A stretch of 64,000 nucleotides of DNA from Roseovarius sp. MMSF_3350 (GTDB taxonomy: Bacteria > Pseudomonadota > Alphaproteobacteria > Rhodobacterales > Rhodobacteraceae), in contig NZ_JASHIZ010000025.1 of assembly GCF_030733425.1 (NCBI RefSeq), positions 1 through 64,000 of the forward strand, read 5' to 3'. The notes beneath the pieces were generated by a model that was not told the origin of the DNA, did no database searches, and saw nothing but the letters and a program-made list of their open reading frames with translations. Of the stretch, positions 27,615 through 35,680 are shown one piece after another. The translations under genes were made by a program, and so were the position numbers. The stretch's first letter is position 1, and every line of letters starts with the position of its first letter.

Positions 27615-28801
27615 GCGATGCCAAGGGTTTCCCGCTGGCGACGACCAGCTGGGACGAAAAGGAGTACGCGGCCATTGACCGGGTGGTGCAGTCGGGCATG
27701 TTCTCGATGGGGCCGGAGGTGAAGACGTTCGAGGAGCAATTCGCGGCGGCGATGGGATCCGCCCACGCGGTGATGGTGAACTCGGGCTCGTCGGCGAACC
27801 TACTTATGGTGGCGGCGTTGCGGTACCATTCCAAGATCGACCTGCCCGCGGGGGCAGAGGTGATCGTGCCTGCGGTCAGTTGGTCGACGACATACTATCC
27901 GCTGCACCAGTACGGTCTGCGGCTCAAGTTCGTGGATATCGACGCCGATACGTTGAACTACGACCTTAAGGCGCTTGAGGATGCCATCGGCCCCGAGACC
28001 AGGGCGATCATGGTGGTGAACCTGCTAGGCAATCCCAACGATTTCGACCGGATCGAGGCCATTGTCGCCGACCGCGACATCGTGGTGATGGAGGACAATT
28101 GCGAAAGCCTGGGCGCCACGTTTTGGGGTCGGCAGGCGGGCACCTTCGGGATCGCTGGCACCTATTCGTCGTTCTTCTCGCATCACATTGCCACGATGGA
28201 AGGCGGGCTGGTGGTGACCGATGACGAGGAATTGTATCACATCATGTTGTCGGTCCGAAGCCACGGCTGGACCCGGCATTTGCCCAAGTTCAACCACGTG
28301 ACCGGCGAGAAGAGCGACGATTCGTTCGAGGAAAGCTTCAGGTTCGTGCTGCCGGGCTATAACCTGCGCCCGCTGGAGATGAGCGGGGCGATCGGTCAGG
28401 AGCAGATTGCGAAGCTGCCGATGATCGTCGGCGAGCGGCGCAAGAATGCCGAGGCATTCCGTGGATTGATGCAAGGCTATCCGCAGATCCGCATCCAGCG
28501 TGAAATCGGCCAATCGAGCTGGTTCGGCTTTTCGATGGTGGTGCAGCCCGATGCGGGGTTCTTACGCGCCGATTTGATCGCGTCCCTGGGCCAACAGGGT
28601 GTCGAATGCCGACCCATCGTGGCGGGAAATTTCGCCAAGAACGAGGTCGTCACAAAGCATATGGATCACGTGATCCACGGCTCTCTGCGCAACGCCGAGG
28701 AGGTCGACACCAATGGGCTTTTCATCGGCAATCACCATTATCCGCTGGCCGATCAATGGGATCTTCTGCGCGCGGCACTTGACGCCGTGACGGGGTCCTG
28801 A
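27611..28801 (+). CDS. colD: GDP-4-keto-6-deoxy-D-mannose 3-dehydratase
   Basis: 396-residue PLP protein of the DegT/DnrJ fold. The usual PLP-lysine is absent: the motif reads SFFSHHIATMEGG, with His191-His192 where aminotransferases have lysine. This His substitution is the known hallmark of ColD. The segments WSTTYYPL, VNLLGNPNDF, KSDDSFEESF and LPGYNLRPLEMSGAIG also match ColD. It removes the C3 hydroxyl on the way to GDP-L-colitose. A 3,6-dideoxyhexose in LPS or capsule is the expected end use. Confidence 0.88.
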   Translation: MSDAKGFPLATTSWDEKEYAAIDRVVQSGMFSMGPEVKTFEEQFAAAMGSAHAVMVNSGSSANLLMVAALRYHSKIDLPAGAEVIVPAVSWSTTYYPLHQYGLRLKFVDIDADTLNYDLKALEDAIGPETRAIMVVNLLGNPNDFDRIEAIVADRDIVVMEDNCESLGATFWGRQAGTFGIAGTYSSFFSHHIATMEGGLVVTDDEELYHIMLSVRSHGWTRHLPKFNHVTGEKSDDSFEESFRFVLPGYNLRPLEMSGAIGQEQIAKLPMIVGERRKNAEAFRGLMQGYPQIRIQREIGQSSWFGFSMVVQPDAGFLRADLIASLGQQGVECRPIVAGNFAKNEVVTKHMDHVIHGSLRNAEEVDTNGLFIGNHHYPLADQWDLLRAALDAVTGS

Positions 28802-28811
28802 GGGCGCGCCC

Positions 28812-28865
28812 CAGATTATTCTGCGAATAATCTGACCTGAGAAAATTCGTACAAATTTTCTCAGG
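28812..28865. terminator. Tandem AT-rich hairpins between convergent colD and kdsD
   Basis: First hairpin: perfect 10-base arms CAGATTATTC/GAATAATCTG around TGC (28812-28834). Second: perfect 12-base arms beginning CCTGAGAAAATT around CGTACA (28836-28865). The second arm covers the kdsD stop codon. Such a pair at a tail-to-tail junction is likely a bidirectional terminator. It belongs to the family listed at 12205, 16061, 25499 and 33504. Confidence 0.75.
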
Positions 28866-29820
28866 CGACGCCGGCGCGCAGGGCGTCGTGAATGTGGACG
28901 AGGCCCACAAGGCGGTTTTCGGTATCGGTCACGAGCAGCACCGTCCGCTTGTTGGCATTCATCACGCCGAGTGCTTCCACCAGGAGCGTATCCGGCGCGG
29001 TAACAAGAGGCGATTTCGTCGCGACTTCGCCGGCGGTGCGTGTCATCAGTCCGTCCATGTTGCGGCGCAAGTCGCCATCGGTGACGATGCCGACGAGATG
29101 CTCCCCCGAGACCACGGCGGCGACGCCGAAGCTTTTGCGGGTCATTTCCACCAAGGCCTCGCCCATCGGGGTGTCTTCGGTCACGAGGGGGAGTTCGTTG
29201 CCGGTGTGCATCACTGCCGAGACCTTCAGCAACTGCGCGCCCAGCGTGCCGCCGGGGTGGAAGGCGAGGAAGTTTTCCCGCTCGAATCCACGCAGTTTCA
29301 TCATGGCGACGGCCAGCGCATCGCCCATCGCCATGGCGCAGGTGGTCGAGGTGGTGGGGGCCATGCCGATGCCGCAAGCCTCTGGCGCGTCGGGCAGGGT
29401 CAGGACGTGGTCGGCCTGCCGCGCAAGCGCGCTGTCGGGTTTCTTGGTGAGCGCAACCAGCTGTATGGAAAAGCGGGCACAATGGGCGATGATATCGGCC
29501 AGTTCGCGGGTCTCGCCGGAATTCGAGATCAGGATCACCGCGTCCTGCCGCGTGACCATGCCCAGATCGCCGTGGCTGGCCTCACCCGGGTGGACGTATT
29601 GCGCGGGCGTGCCGGTGGAGGCGAAGGTGGCGGCGATCTTGGCGGCCACGTGGCCGGACTTGCCCATGCCCGAAACGATAACGCGGCCCGGCACCCTGAG
29701 CAGGCACTCGACCACAGCATTGAACGCCTCTGGCAGGGTATCGCGCATCAGGTCGAGCGCATCGCGTTCGATGGTCAGCACGTCGCGCGCGATATCGGTG
29801 GGGGTCGGAGTGTCCGTCAT
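28861..29820 (-). CDS. kdsD: Arabinose-5-phosphate isomerase (KpsF/GutQ family)
   Basis: Interconverts ribulose-5-P and arabinose-5-P for Kdo synthesis. 319 residues: an SIS domain (about 35-180; GMGKSGHVAAKIAATFAS, ISNSGET) followed by two CBS domains (from about 200; VGIVTDGDLRR). It supports LPS-core synthesis, which fits the neighbouring GDP-sugar operon converging on it. Confidence 0.93.
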   Translation of the reverse strand: MTDTPTPTDIARDVLTIERDALDLMRDTLPEAFNAVVECLLRVPGRVIVSGMGKSGHVAAKIAATFASTGTPAQYVHPGEASHGDLGMVTRQDAVILISNSGETRELADIIAHCARFSIQLVALTKKPDSALARQADHVLTLPDAPEACGIGMAPTTSTTCAMAMGDALAVAMMKLRGFERENFLAFHPGGTLGAQLLKVSAVMHTGNELPLVTEDTPMGEALVEMTRKSFGVAAVVSGEHLVGIVTDGDLRRNMDGLMTRTAGEVATKSPLVTAPDTLLVEALGVMNANKRTVLLVTDTENRLVGLVHIHDALRAGVA

Positions 29821-29871
29821 AGGGGTCGCTTTGCTATGTTGCGGTGAGCCTGTCCGAGGGGGCGTAGCCGG

Positions 29872-30792
29872 TCAAGCATCGTCCTCGTGTACGATCTTGA
29901 TGTGGCGGGTGCCACGGGCCTCGGCCAGGGCCATTTGTTTCTGGCGTTCGCGGAAGCGGTTCTTGTCGGCCTCGCTGGTCTCGGCTGCACAAAGGTGGCA
30001 GGCAACGCCCTGATCGTATTCGGGGCGCTGCGTGTCCTCGGGCAGGATCGGGCGGCGGCAGGCGTGGCAGAGCAGGTGCGGTCCTTCCCGAAGGCCGTGG
30101 CCCACCGAGACGCGCCCGTCGAAGACGAAACATTCGCCCTTCCATTTGCTGTCCTCGGGCGCGACCTCCTCGAGGTATTTCAGGATCCCGCCCTTGAGGT
30201 GGTAGACGTCTTCTACACCCTGCCCCAGCAGGTAGTTCGTGGATTTCTCGCAACGGATGCCGCCTGTACAGAACATCGCGATCCGCCTGCCCGCGAAACG
30301 ATGCTTGTTCTGCTCCCACCACGCGGGGAAGTCGCGGAAACTTTCGGTCTTTGGATTGATGGCGCCTTGGAACGTTCCAATGGCCACCTCGTAATCGTTG
30401 CGGGTGTCTATGACGGCAACGTCTGAAGATTGGATCAGGTCGTTCCAGTCGGCCGGGCCGACGTAGTGTCCGACTTTTGCCAGCGGATCGACATCGGGTT
30501 GACCCATCGTGACGATTTCTTTCTTCAGCCGGACCTTGAGTCGACGGAAGGGTTGCGACGCGGCGGTGCTTTCCTTCCATTCCAGGCCGTCACACCCCGG
30601 AAGCGCGCGAATGTGGGCTATCACCGCGTCGATCCCCGCGCGAGGCCCGGCGATGGTGCCGTTGATACCTTCATGCGCCAGCAATAGCGAGCCCGATATC
30701 CGTTCCGCCTCGCACAGCGCGAGCAGGGGACCCTGAATCGCGGCGGGGTCGTCGAACCGGGTAAAATGATAGAGCGCGGCAATGGTGTACAT
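29872..30792 (-). CDS. trhO: tRNA uridine-34 5-hydroxylase, rhodanese-like
   Basis: 306 residues from ATG 30792 (MYTIAALYHFTRF). An N-terminal UPF0176-type domain (LLAHEGINGTIAG) is followed by a rhodanese domain with the active cysteine in MFCTGGIRCEKS, and a C-terminal cysteine-rich segment (CHACRRPI, ACHLC). This matches TrhO (YceA), which hydroxylates U34 in some tRNAs. It is followed by kdsD 51 bases on. Confidence 0.9.
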   Translation of the reverse strand: MYTIAALYHFTRFDDPAAIQGPLLALCEAERISGSLLLAHEGINGTIAGPRAGIDAVIAHIRALPGCDGLEWKESTAASQPFRRLKVRLKKEIVTMGQPDVDPLAKVGHYVGPADWNDLIQSSDVAVIDTRNDYEVAIGTFQGAINPKTESFRDFPAWWEQNKHRFAGRRIAMFCTGGIRCEKSTNYLLGQGVEDVYHLKGGILKYLEEVAPEDSKWKGECFVFDGRVSVGHGLREGPHLLCHACRRPILPEDTQRPEYDQGVACHLCAAETSEADKNRFRERQKQMALAEARGTRHIKIVHEDDA

Positions 30793-30839
30793 GCGCCGCG
30801 ATCTACGCTCTTCGATGAATTTCAGCAAGACCCGGGCGG

Positions 30840-31388
30840 TCAGCCCGCTGCGGTCTTGGCCAGACGCTTCAGCTGCTTGGCGATGAACTCACGCGTGTTG
30901 TCGTCGGTCAGCTTACCGTTTTCGATCTTGCCGGCCGCGCCGCCAATGGCGATCTCAAAGCCCGATTGCACGTCGGCATTTATGACAGACAGCACCTGGC
31001 GCAGGTTGTAATGGGCCGTCAGGCCCGCCGTGGCGCCGGGCGACTGGGTGATGATCAGAGTGGGCTTGCCGGAAAAAGGCGCGTTCGGCTCTTTCGACAT
31101 CCAGTCGATCACGTTCTTCAGAACGCCCGAGGTGCCGCGGTTGTATTCCGGTGACACCACGACGATGGCATCGGCGGCGGCCAGTTTCTCGGCCAGGTCG
31201 CGGACCGGCTGGGGAGAGGTGTCGCCGTCCTTGATGTCCTCGTTGTAAAGCGGGATGTCCGCGATGTCGTGACGGGTGACGGTCACGCCGTCGGGAACAA
31301 GCTCCTGCAGGGAGTCGGCGACGGAGGTGCTAAGGCTGCCCTTGCGAAGCGAGCCGCTGATGGTGGCGATGTTGAGGTCTTTGGTCAT
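30840..31388 (-). CDS. NADPH-dependent FMN reductase
   Basis: 182 residues from ATG 31388, preceded by GGAGACC. Flavodoxin-like fold with GSLRKGSLS (FMN phosphate loop) and SPEYNRGTSGVLKN, both standard for the FMN_red family (ChrR/azoreductase-like). Probably a quinone or chromate reductase; substrate is not determinable. It diverges from pncA. Confidence 0.88.
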   Translation of the reverse strand: MTKDLNIATISGSLRKGSLSTSVADSLQELVPDGVTVTRHDIADIPLYNEDIKDGDTSPQPVRDLAEKLAAADAIVVVSPEYNRGTSGVLKNVIDWMSKEPNAPFSGKPTLIITQSPGATAGLTAHYNLRQVLSVINADVQSGFEIAIGGAAGKIENGKLTDDNTREFIAKQLKRLAKTAAG

Positions 31389-31548
31389 GGTCAGGTCTCC
31401 TTTGACGCTACAGATAATCGGTTTGGGAATGAAAGAAACAGAAAGGTTCGCAGGCGTTCTATGCATTTTCGCACAGAAATAACCGTGGCGTTGACCATTG
31501 CGTGCCGCTGCTTCAGGGTCCGCCTCGCATTGGCAACAGGAGAGACTC

Positions 31549-32145
31549 ATGCCCAAGGCCCTGATCGTGATCGACGTGCAGAACGATTTCTGCCCCGGCG
31601 GCGCACTGGCCGTAGACGGCGCCGACCGGATCGTGGCCGGGGTCAATACGATGATGAAGGAGGCGGGCGCGGTCGTCCTGACGCAGGACTGGCACCCGGC
31701 GAACCATTCTTCCTTCGCATCGAGCCACGAGGGTAAGGAACCGTTCGAGATGACCGAGATGCCTTATGGCCCGCAGGTCCTGTGGCCGGATCACTGTGTT
31801 CAGGGCTCGCCGGGGGCCGAGTTTCATCCTGATCTGGAAACGGACCTGGCCGACATGATCGTTCGCAAGGGGTACAATCCGGCGATCGACAGCTACTCGG
31901 CATTTTATGAAAACGACCACGAGACGCCGACTGGCCTGCACGGATACCTGCGCAGCCGGGGCATCACCGAACTGGTGATGGTCGGACTGGCCACGGATTT
32001 CTGCGTGAACTATTCGGCCGTCGATGCGGCGCGGCTGGGGTATCCGGTGACCGTGCTGCGCGACCTGTGCCGCGGGATTGATCTTGACGGGTCGCTCGAG
32101 GCGGCGTTGAACGAAATGCGCGACGCCGGGGTGACGCTTGCCTGA
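31549..32145 (+). CDS. pncA: Nicotinamidase
   Basis: Hydrolyses nicotinamide to nicotinate for NAD salvage. 198 residues from ATG 31549, preceded by AGGAGAG. The catalytic Asp9 is in VIDVQNDF, the metal site in QDWHPANHSS, and the nucleophilic Cys in LATDFCVNYSA. The next gene starts within its last codons. Confidence 0.95.
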   Translation: MPKALIVIDVQNDFCPGGALAVDGADRIVAGVNTMMKEAGAVVLTQDWHPANHSSFASSHEGKEPFEMTEMPYGPQVLWPDHCVQGSPGAEFHPDLETDLADMIVRKGYNPAIDSYSAFYENDHETPTGLHGYLRSRGITELVMVGLATDFCVNYSAVDAARLGYPVTVLRDLCRGIDLDGSLEAALNEMRDAGVTLA

Positions 32146-32728
32146 CGATATCGTCCGGGAGATCGAGACCTGCCGGATCTGCGCCGATCGTTTCGCCGCG
32201 ACAAAGACCGCCCATGCGCCGCGCCCGGTGGTGTGGTTCCGGCCCGGCGCCCGCATCCTGATCGCGGGTCAGGCGCCGGGGATCCGGGTGCACCAGTCTG
32301 GCAAACCCTTTGACGATCCGTCCGGTGACCGGCTGCGCGACTGGCTGGGCATGACGGCGGAAGAGTTCTATGACAAGCGCCGCGTGGCAGTGATTCCGAT
32401 GGCGTTCTGCTTTCCGGGATATGACGCAAAGGGGGCCGACCTGCCACCACCCAAGATTTGCGGGCAGACATGGCATGACCGGGTGATGGCAGCACTGGGC
32501 GAGGTGCGGCTGAAGGTGATCGTGGGCGGTTATTCGCATCGCTATCACTTGGGCACGAAGGGGCCGGTGACGCAGACGGTGCGCAACTGGCGCGACTATG
32601 CGCCGGAGGTTTTTCCCTTGCCGCACCCGTCCTGGCGCAATAGCGGATGGTTGAAGAAGCACCCGTGGTTCGAGGCAGAGGTGCTGCCCGCCCTGCGGCA
32701 GGAGGTGAGACGCGCATTGGATGACTGA
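32138..32728 (+). CDS. Uracil-DNA glycosylase family protein
   Basis: 196 residues from TTG 32138, overlapping pncA by 8 bases. It carries a UDG-superfamily motif GQAPGIRVHQSGKPFDDPSG and the late HPSWRN motif. Four cysteines near the N terminus (CRIC) may bind an Fe-S cluster or metal, as in family 4/5 enzymes. Base specificity is unknown. The operon is pncA-UDG-SseB-like, with no classical repair neighbour. Confidence 0.82.
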   Translation: MPDDIVREIETCRICADRFAATKTAHAPRPVVWFRPGARILIAGQAPGIRVHQSGKPFDDPSGDRLRDWLGMTAEEFYDKRRVAVIPMAFCFPGYDAKGADLPPPKICGQTWHDRVMAALGEVRLKVIVGGYSHRYHLGTKGPVTQTVRNWRDYAPEVFPLPHPSWRNSGWLKKHPWFEAEVLPALRQEVRRALDD

Positions 32729-33497
32729 CGAGACACACCTGGATCGAGCCCACGCGGCGATGGAAGCGGGCGGCGAGGCCGAGCGGCTGCGGTATTACCA
32801 GACGCTGGCGGCGGCGGAATTGTTCTTGTTGCTCGAGGCGGAGGCCAAGGACGACGACGTGGTCCCGCAAGCCTTCGAGGTGGAGGGCCAGACCTTTGTG
32901 CTGGCCTTCGACACCGAGGAGCGGCTGGCGGGTTTTGCCGGGGCAGAGGCGCATTACGTGGCGCTGTCGGGCCGGGCGGTGGCCGACATGCTGGCCGACG
33001 CGGGCCTTGGTCTGGGCCTGAACCTGGAGTCAGGACCTCAGGCGGCACTCTTGCCCAACGCGGCGATGGTCTGGTTGGCAGAGACGCTGGCCGAGGGACC
33101 CGAGGAAGTCGAAGCACAGCCGGCGTCGTTCCACCCGCCCAAGGGTCTGCCCGAAACATTGGTGGCGGCGATTGACGCGCGTCTGGCGGCGATGGGCGGG
33201 CTGGCGGAACTCGCGTATCTCGTGGGCGTGACGTATGACAACGACGCGAGGGGACATCTGCTTGGTATGGTGGATGCAGTGCCGGGGGCGGAACCGGCGA
33301 TAGCGCGGGCCGTGTCGGAAGCGCTGGCGCTGTCGGGGCTGGAGGCCGGGTTGCTGGATGTGGGGTTCTTCCGCGGGACGGACGCGGCGGCGGCGCGGAT
33401 GGCGTTGGTGGGTTTGCGCTTCGATCTGCCCAAGGCAGAAGAGACACAACGCGCGGCGCCGGGAACCGACCCCGACAAGCCGCCGAAGCTTAGGTGA
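32721..33497 (+). CDS. SseB-like protein
   Basis: 258 residues, starting inside the upstream gene's end (8-base overlap). The N-terminal half resembles the SseB domain (AAAELFLLLEAEA, FEVEGQTFVLAFDTEERLAGF). The C-terminal half, with GVTYDNDARGHLLGMV, is the associated SseB_C region. Function outside enteric secretion systems is unknown; no type III system is present here. Confidence 0.8.
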   Translation: MTDETHLDRAHAAMEAGGEAERLRYYQTLAAAELFLLLEAEAKDDDVVPQAFEVEGQTFVLAFDTEERLAGFAGAEAHYVALSGRAVADMLADAGLGLGLNLESGPQAALLPNAAMVWLAETLAEGPEEVEAQPASFHPPKGLPETLVAAIDARLAAMGGLAELAYLVGVTYDNDARGHLLGMVDAVPGAEPAIARAVSEALALSGLEAGLLDVGFFRGTDAAAARMALVGLRFDLPKAEETQRAAPGTDPDKPPKLR

Positions 33498-33503
33498 GCG
33501 AGG

Positions 33504-33550
33504 CGTTTTCTTTAAAAGAAAACGGCCCCGGAATTTCTTGAAAAATTCCG
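33504..33550. terminator. Tandem AT-rich hairpins between convergent SseB-like gene and ghrA
   Basis: First: arms CGTTTTCTTT/AAAGAAAACG around one A (33504-33524). Second: arms CGGAATTT/AAATTCCG around CTTGAA (33529-33550). Both are perfect. They occupy a tail-to-tail junction like the pair at 28812-28865, so they probably terminate both genes. Confidence 0.72.
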
Positions 33551-33589
33551 TCCCCTCGGCCAAGGGGGACACCGTACTCTCAGGCGTGG

Positions 33590-34525
33590 TCAGTACCCCA
33601 GATCACGATCGACAAGATGCAGCAGATCTTCGCCAGCTTCGCCGCGGCGAATGTTCTCGGCGATCACCTGCGCTGCCGTGTCGGGCCGGGTTTCCGAGGC
33701 GATATGCGGCGTGACCGTCACCTTGGGATGGCCCCAGTAGGGATGGTCTGGTGGCAGGGGCTCCGTGCGGAAGACATCAAGCGTGGCGTGACCGATATGG
33801 CCGTCGTCGAGCGCCGCGAGCAGGGCGTCGTCGTCGATCAGCGGGCCGCGGCCGGGATTGATCAGACATGCGCCTGCAGGCATTCGCGCAAGCGCATCGG
33901 CATCGATCACGTTCTCGGTCTGTGGCGTATCTGGCAGCAACAGCACCAGTATCTGCGCGGTGCAGAGGGCTTGGGGCAGTCCCGCGTCGCCTGAAAGGCA
34001 CGTGATCCCGGCGATATTCTTTCGGCTGCGCGACCAGCCCGTGACGGGGAAACCGAGATACACCAGCGCCTCGGCGCAGGCCCGTCCAAGAGCGCCGAGA
34101 CCGAGGATCGTTACCGGGCGGTCCTTCGCCAGCGGGGGCACTTCGTGGCGCCATGTACCGTCCTGGCCAAGCACATGCGCGTCGGTGCCCAGGTGGTGAC
34201 GCAATACGTGGCCGGTGACCCACTCCACCATCCCGCGTTCCAGCCCGTCATCGACCATGCGGGTCAGAGGTTGCGTCAGGGTTTCGTTGCGAACGATTCC
34301 TTCAACCCCGGCCCAAAGATTGAGCACCGCCTTCGCGCGGGTGTAGGGCGTGAAGTCCTGCAAGGGCGAGTTCGGCGCGTAAATGATGTAGTCCACCTGA
34401 TCGGCGGGCAGGTCCATCGACAGCGTGTAGCCATCAATACCTGCGTCGGACAGCGCCTTGTGCAGGGGGGCTTCGTACTCCGTCCAACGCTCGTGGCGGG
34501 CGGCGAAAAGTATGTTCAGGGGCAT
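33590..34525 (-). CDS. ghrA: D-isomer 2-hydroxyacid dehydrogenase (GhrA-like)
   Basis: 311 residues from ATG 34525. NAD(P) motif ILGLGALGRACAEAL is at about 140, with INPGRGPLIDDDALL and the catalytic His in TPHIASET downstream. Length and layout match GhrA glyoxylate/hydroxypyruvate reductase. Six bases separate it from rodA upstream, so it may be transcribed with the rod-shape operon. Confidence 0.88.
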   Translation of the reverse strand: MPLNILFAARHERWTEYEAPLHKALSDAGIDGYTLSMDLPADQVDYIIYAPNSPLQDFTPYTRAKAVLNLWAGVEGIVRNETLTQPLTRMVDDGLERGMVEWVTGHVLRHHLGTDAHVLGQDGTWRHEVPPLAKDRPVTILGLGALGRACAEALVYLGFPVTGWSRSRKNIAGITCLSGDAGLPQALCTAQILVLLLPDTPQTENVIDADALARMPAGACLINPGRGPLIDDDALLAALDDGHIGHATLDVFRTEPLPPDHPYWGHPKVTVTPHIASETRPDTAAQVIAENIRRGEAGEDLLHLVDRDLGY

Positions 34526-34530
34526 AAGAC

Positions 34531-35670
34531 CTATCGGGGACGATGAATGTGGGCGCTTTGCACCAGGCCGAAGCCCAGCATCAGGATGAGCATGGCCGAG
34601 CCGCCGTAGCTGACCAGTGGCAGCGGCACGCCGACGACCGGCGCAAGGCCCATCACCATCGACATGTTGACTGCGAAAAACAGGAAGAAGGTCACGGCGA
34701 CCCCCAGCGTCATGAGAGACGAGAAACGGTCGCGGTTCGCGAGCGCCGAGGTGACGCAGAATACGACGATGAGCGCGTAAAGCACGAGCAGCGAGATTGC
34801 CCCGACGAAGCCGAACTCTTCGGCGAGGGTAGTGAAGATGAAGTCGGTATGTTTCTCGGGCAGGAAGTTCAAACGCGATTGCGTGCCCTGCATGAAGCCG
34901 CGCCCTGTCCAGCCGCCGGACCCGAGCGCGATCTTGGACTGGGTGATGTGATAGCCGGCGCCCAGCGGATCGGACGACGGGTCGAGAAAGGTGTCGATGC
35001 GCCGGTACTGATAGTCGGCAAGCAACTGCCAGTCGGTGCCGCGACTTTTGAAGACTGCCGTGATCAGTCCGCCGATACCGGCAATGACGGCTGCGAAATA
35101 CGCCCAGTGCACGCCCGCGAGGAACATGATCAGCCCGCCGCCGGTGATCAGCAGGATCGACGTGCCGAGATCGGGCTGACGCAGGACCAACGCGACGGGG
35201 ACCAGGATCAGCACGACGGGCAACAGAACCCAAAGCGGGCGCGAGGTCTTCTTCAGCGGCAGCCAGTCGTAATAGGCCGCCAGAAACATGACCAGCGTGA
35301 CCTTCATCAGCTCGGACGGTTGCAGGCGCATGAAGCCCAGGTCGATCCAGCGCTGCGCACCCTTGCCTTCGACGCCGACCAGTTCCACCGCCACCAGCAG
35401 TAGGACGGACACCGTATAGGCCAGCACCGACATGTTGCGCCAGAACCAGATCGGCACCATCGCCACGAAGAACATGGCGGCAAACCCGAGCGCATAGCGT
35501 TTCGCCTGCGGTTCCGCCCAGGGATTGAACGATCCGCCGGCCACCGAGTAGAGCATCAGGATTCCGATGGCGGCGACTGCCGTCAGCAAGAGTGCGAGCG
35601 GCCAGTTGAGGTAGAGCACCTTGCGCAGGCCAGAGGGCGTATGCTTGACGGTATATTCAAGATAGCTCAT
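34531..35670 (-). CDS. rodA: Rod-shape peptidoglycan polymerase RodA
   Basis: SEDS-family glycosyltransferase that polymerises lipid II with PBP2 during elongation. 379 residues from ATG 35670, with about ten transmembrane helices. Conserved loops include GAQRWIDLG, QPDLGTS and LPLVSYGGSAM. It is the last gene of mreB-mreC-mreD-mrdA-rodA; mrdA ends ten bases before it. Confidence 0.95.
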   Translation of the reverse strand: MSYLEYTVKHTPSGLRKVLYLNWPLALLLTAVAAIGILMLYSVAGGSFNPWAEPQAKRYALGFAAMFFVAMVPIWFWRNMSVLAYTVSVLLLVAVELVGVEGKGAQRWIDLGFMRLQPSELMKVTLVMFLAAYYDWLPLKKTSRPLWVLLPVVLILVPVALVLRQPDLGTSILLITGGGLIMFLAGVHWAYFAAVIAGIGGLITAVFKSRGTDWQLLADYQYRRIDTFLDPSSDPLGAGYHITQSKIALGSGGWTGRGFMQGTQSRLNFLPEKHTDFIFTTLAEEFGFVGAISLLVLYALIVVFCVTSALANRDRFSSLMTLGVAVTFFLFFAVNMSMVMGLAPVVGVPLPLVSYGGSAMLILMLGFGLVQSAHIHRPR

Positions 35671-35680
35671 GCCGCGCCCT

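Noticed and set aside
27611..28801. Ordinary sugar aminotransferase (for example perosamine synthase)
   Set aside because: The PLP lysine is replaced by His in SHHIATMEGG, which is the ColD signature.
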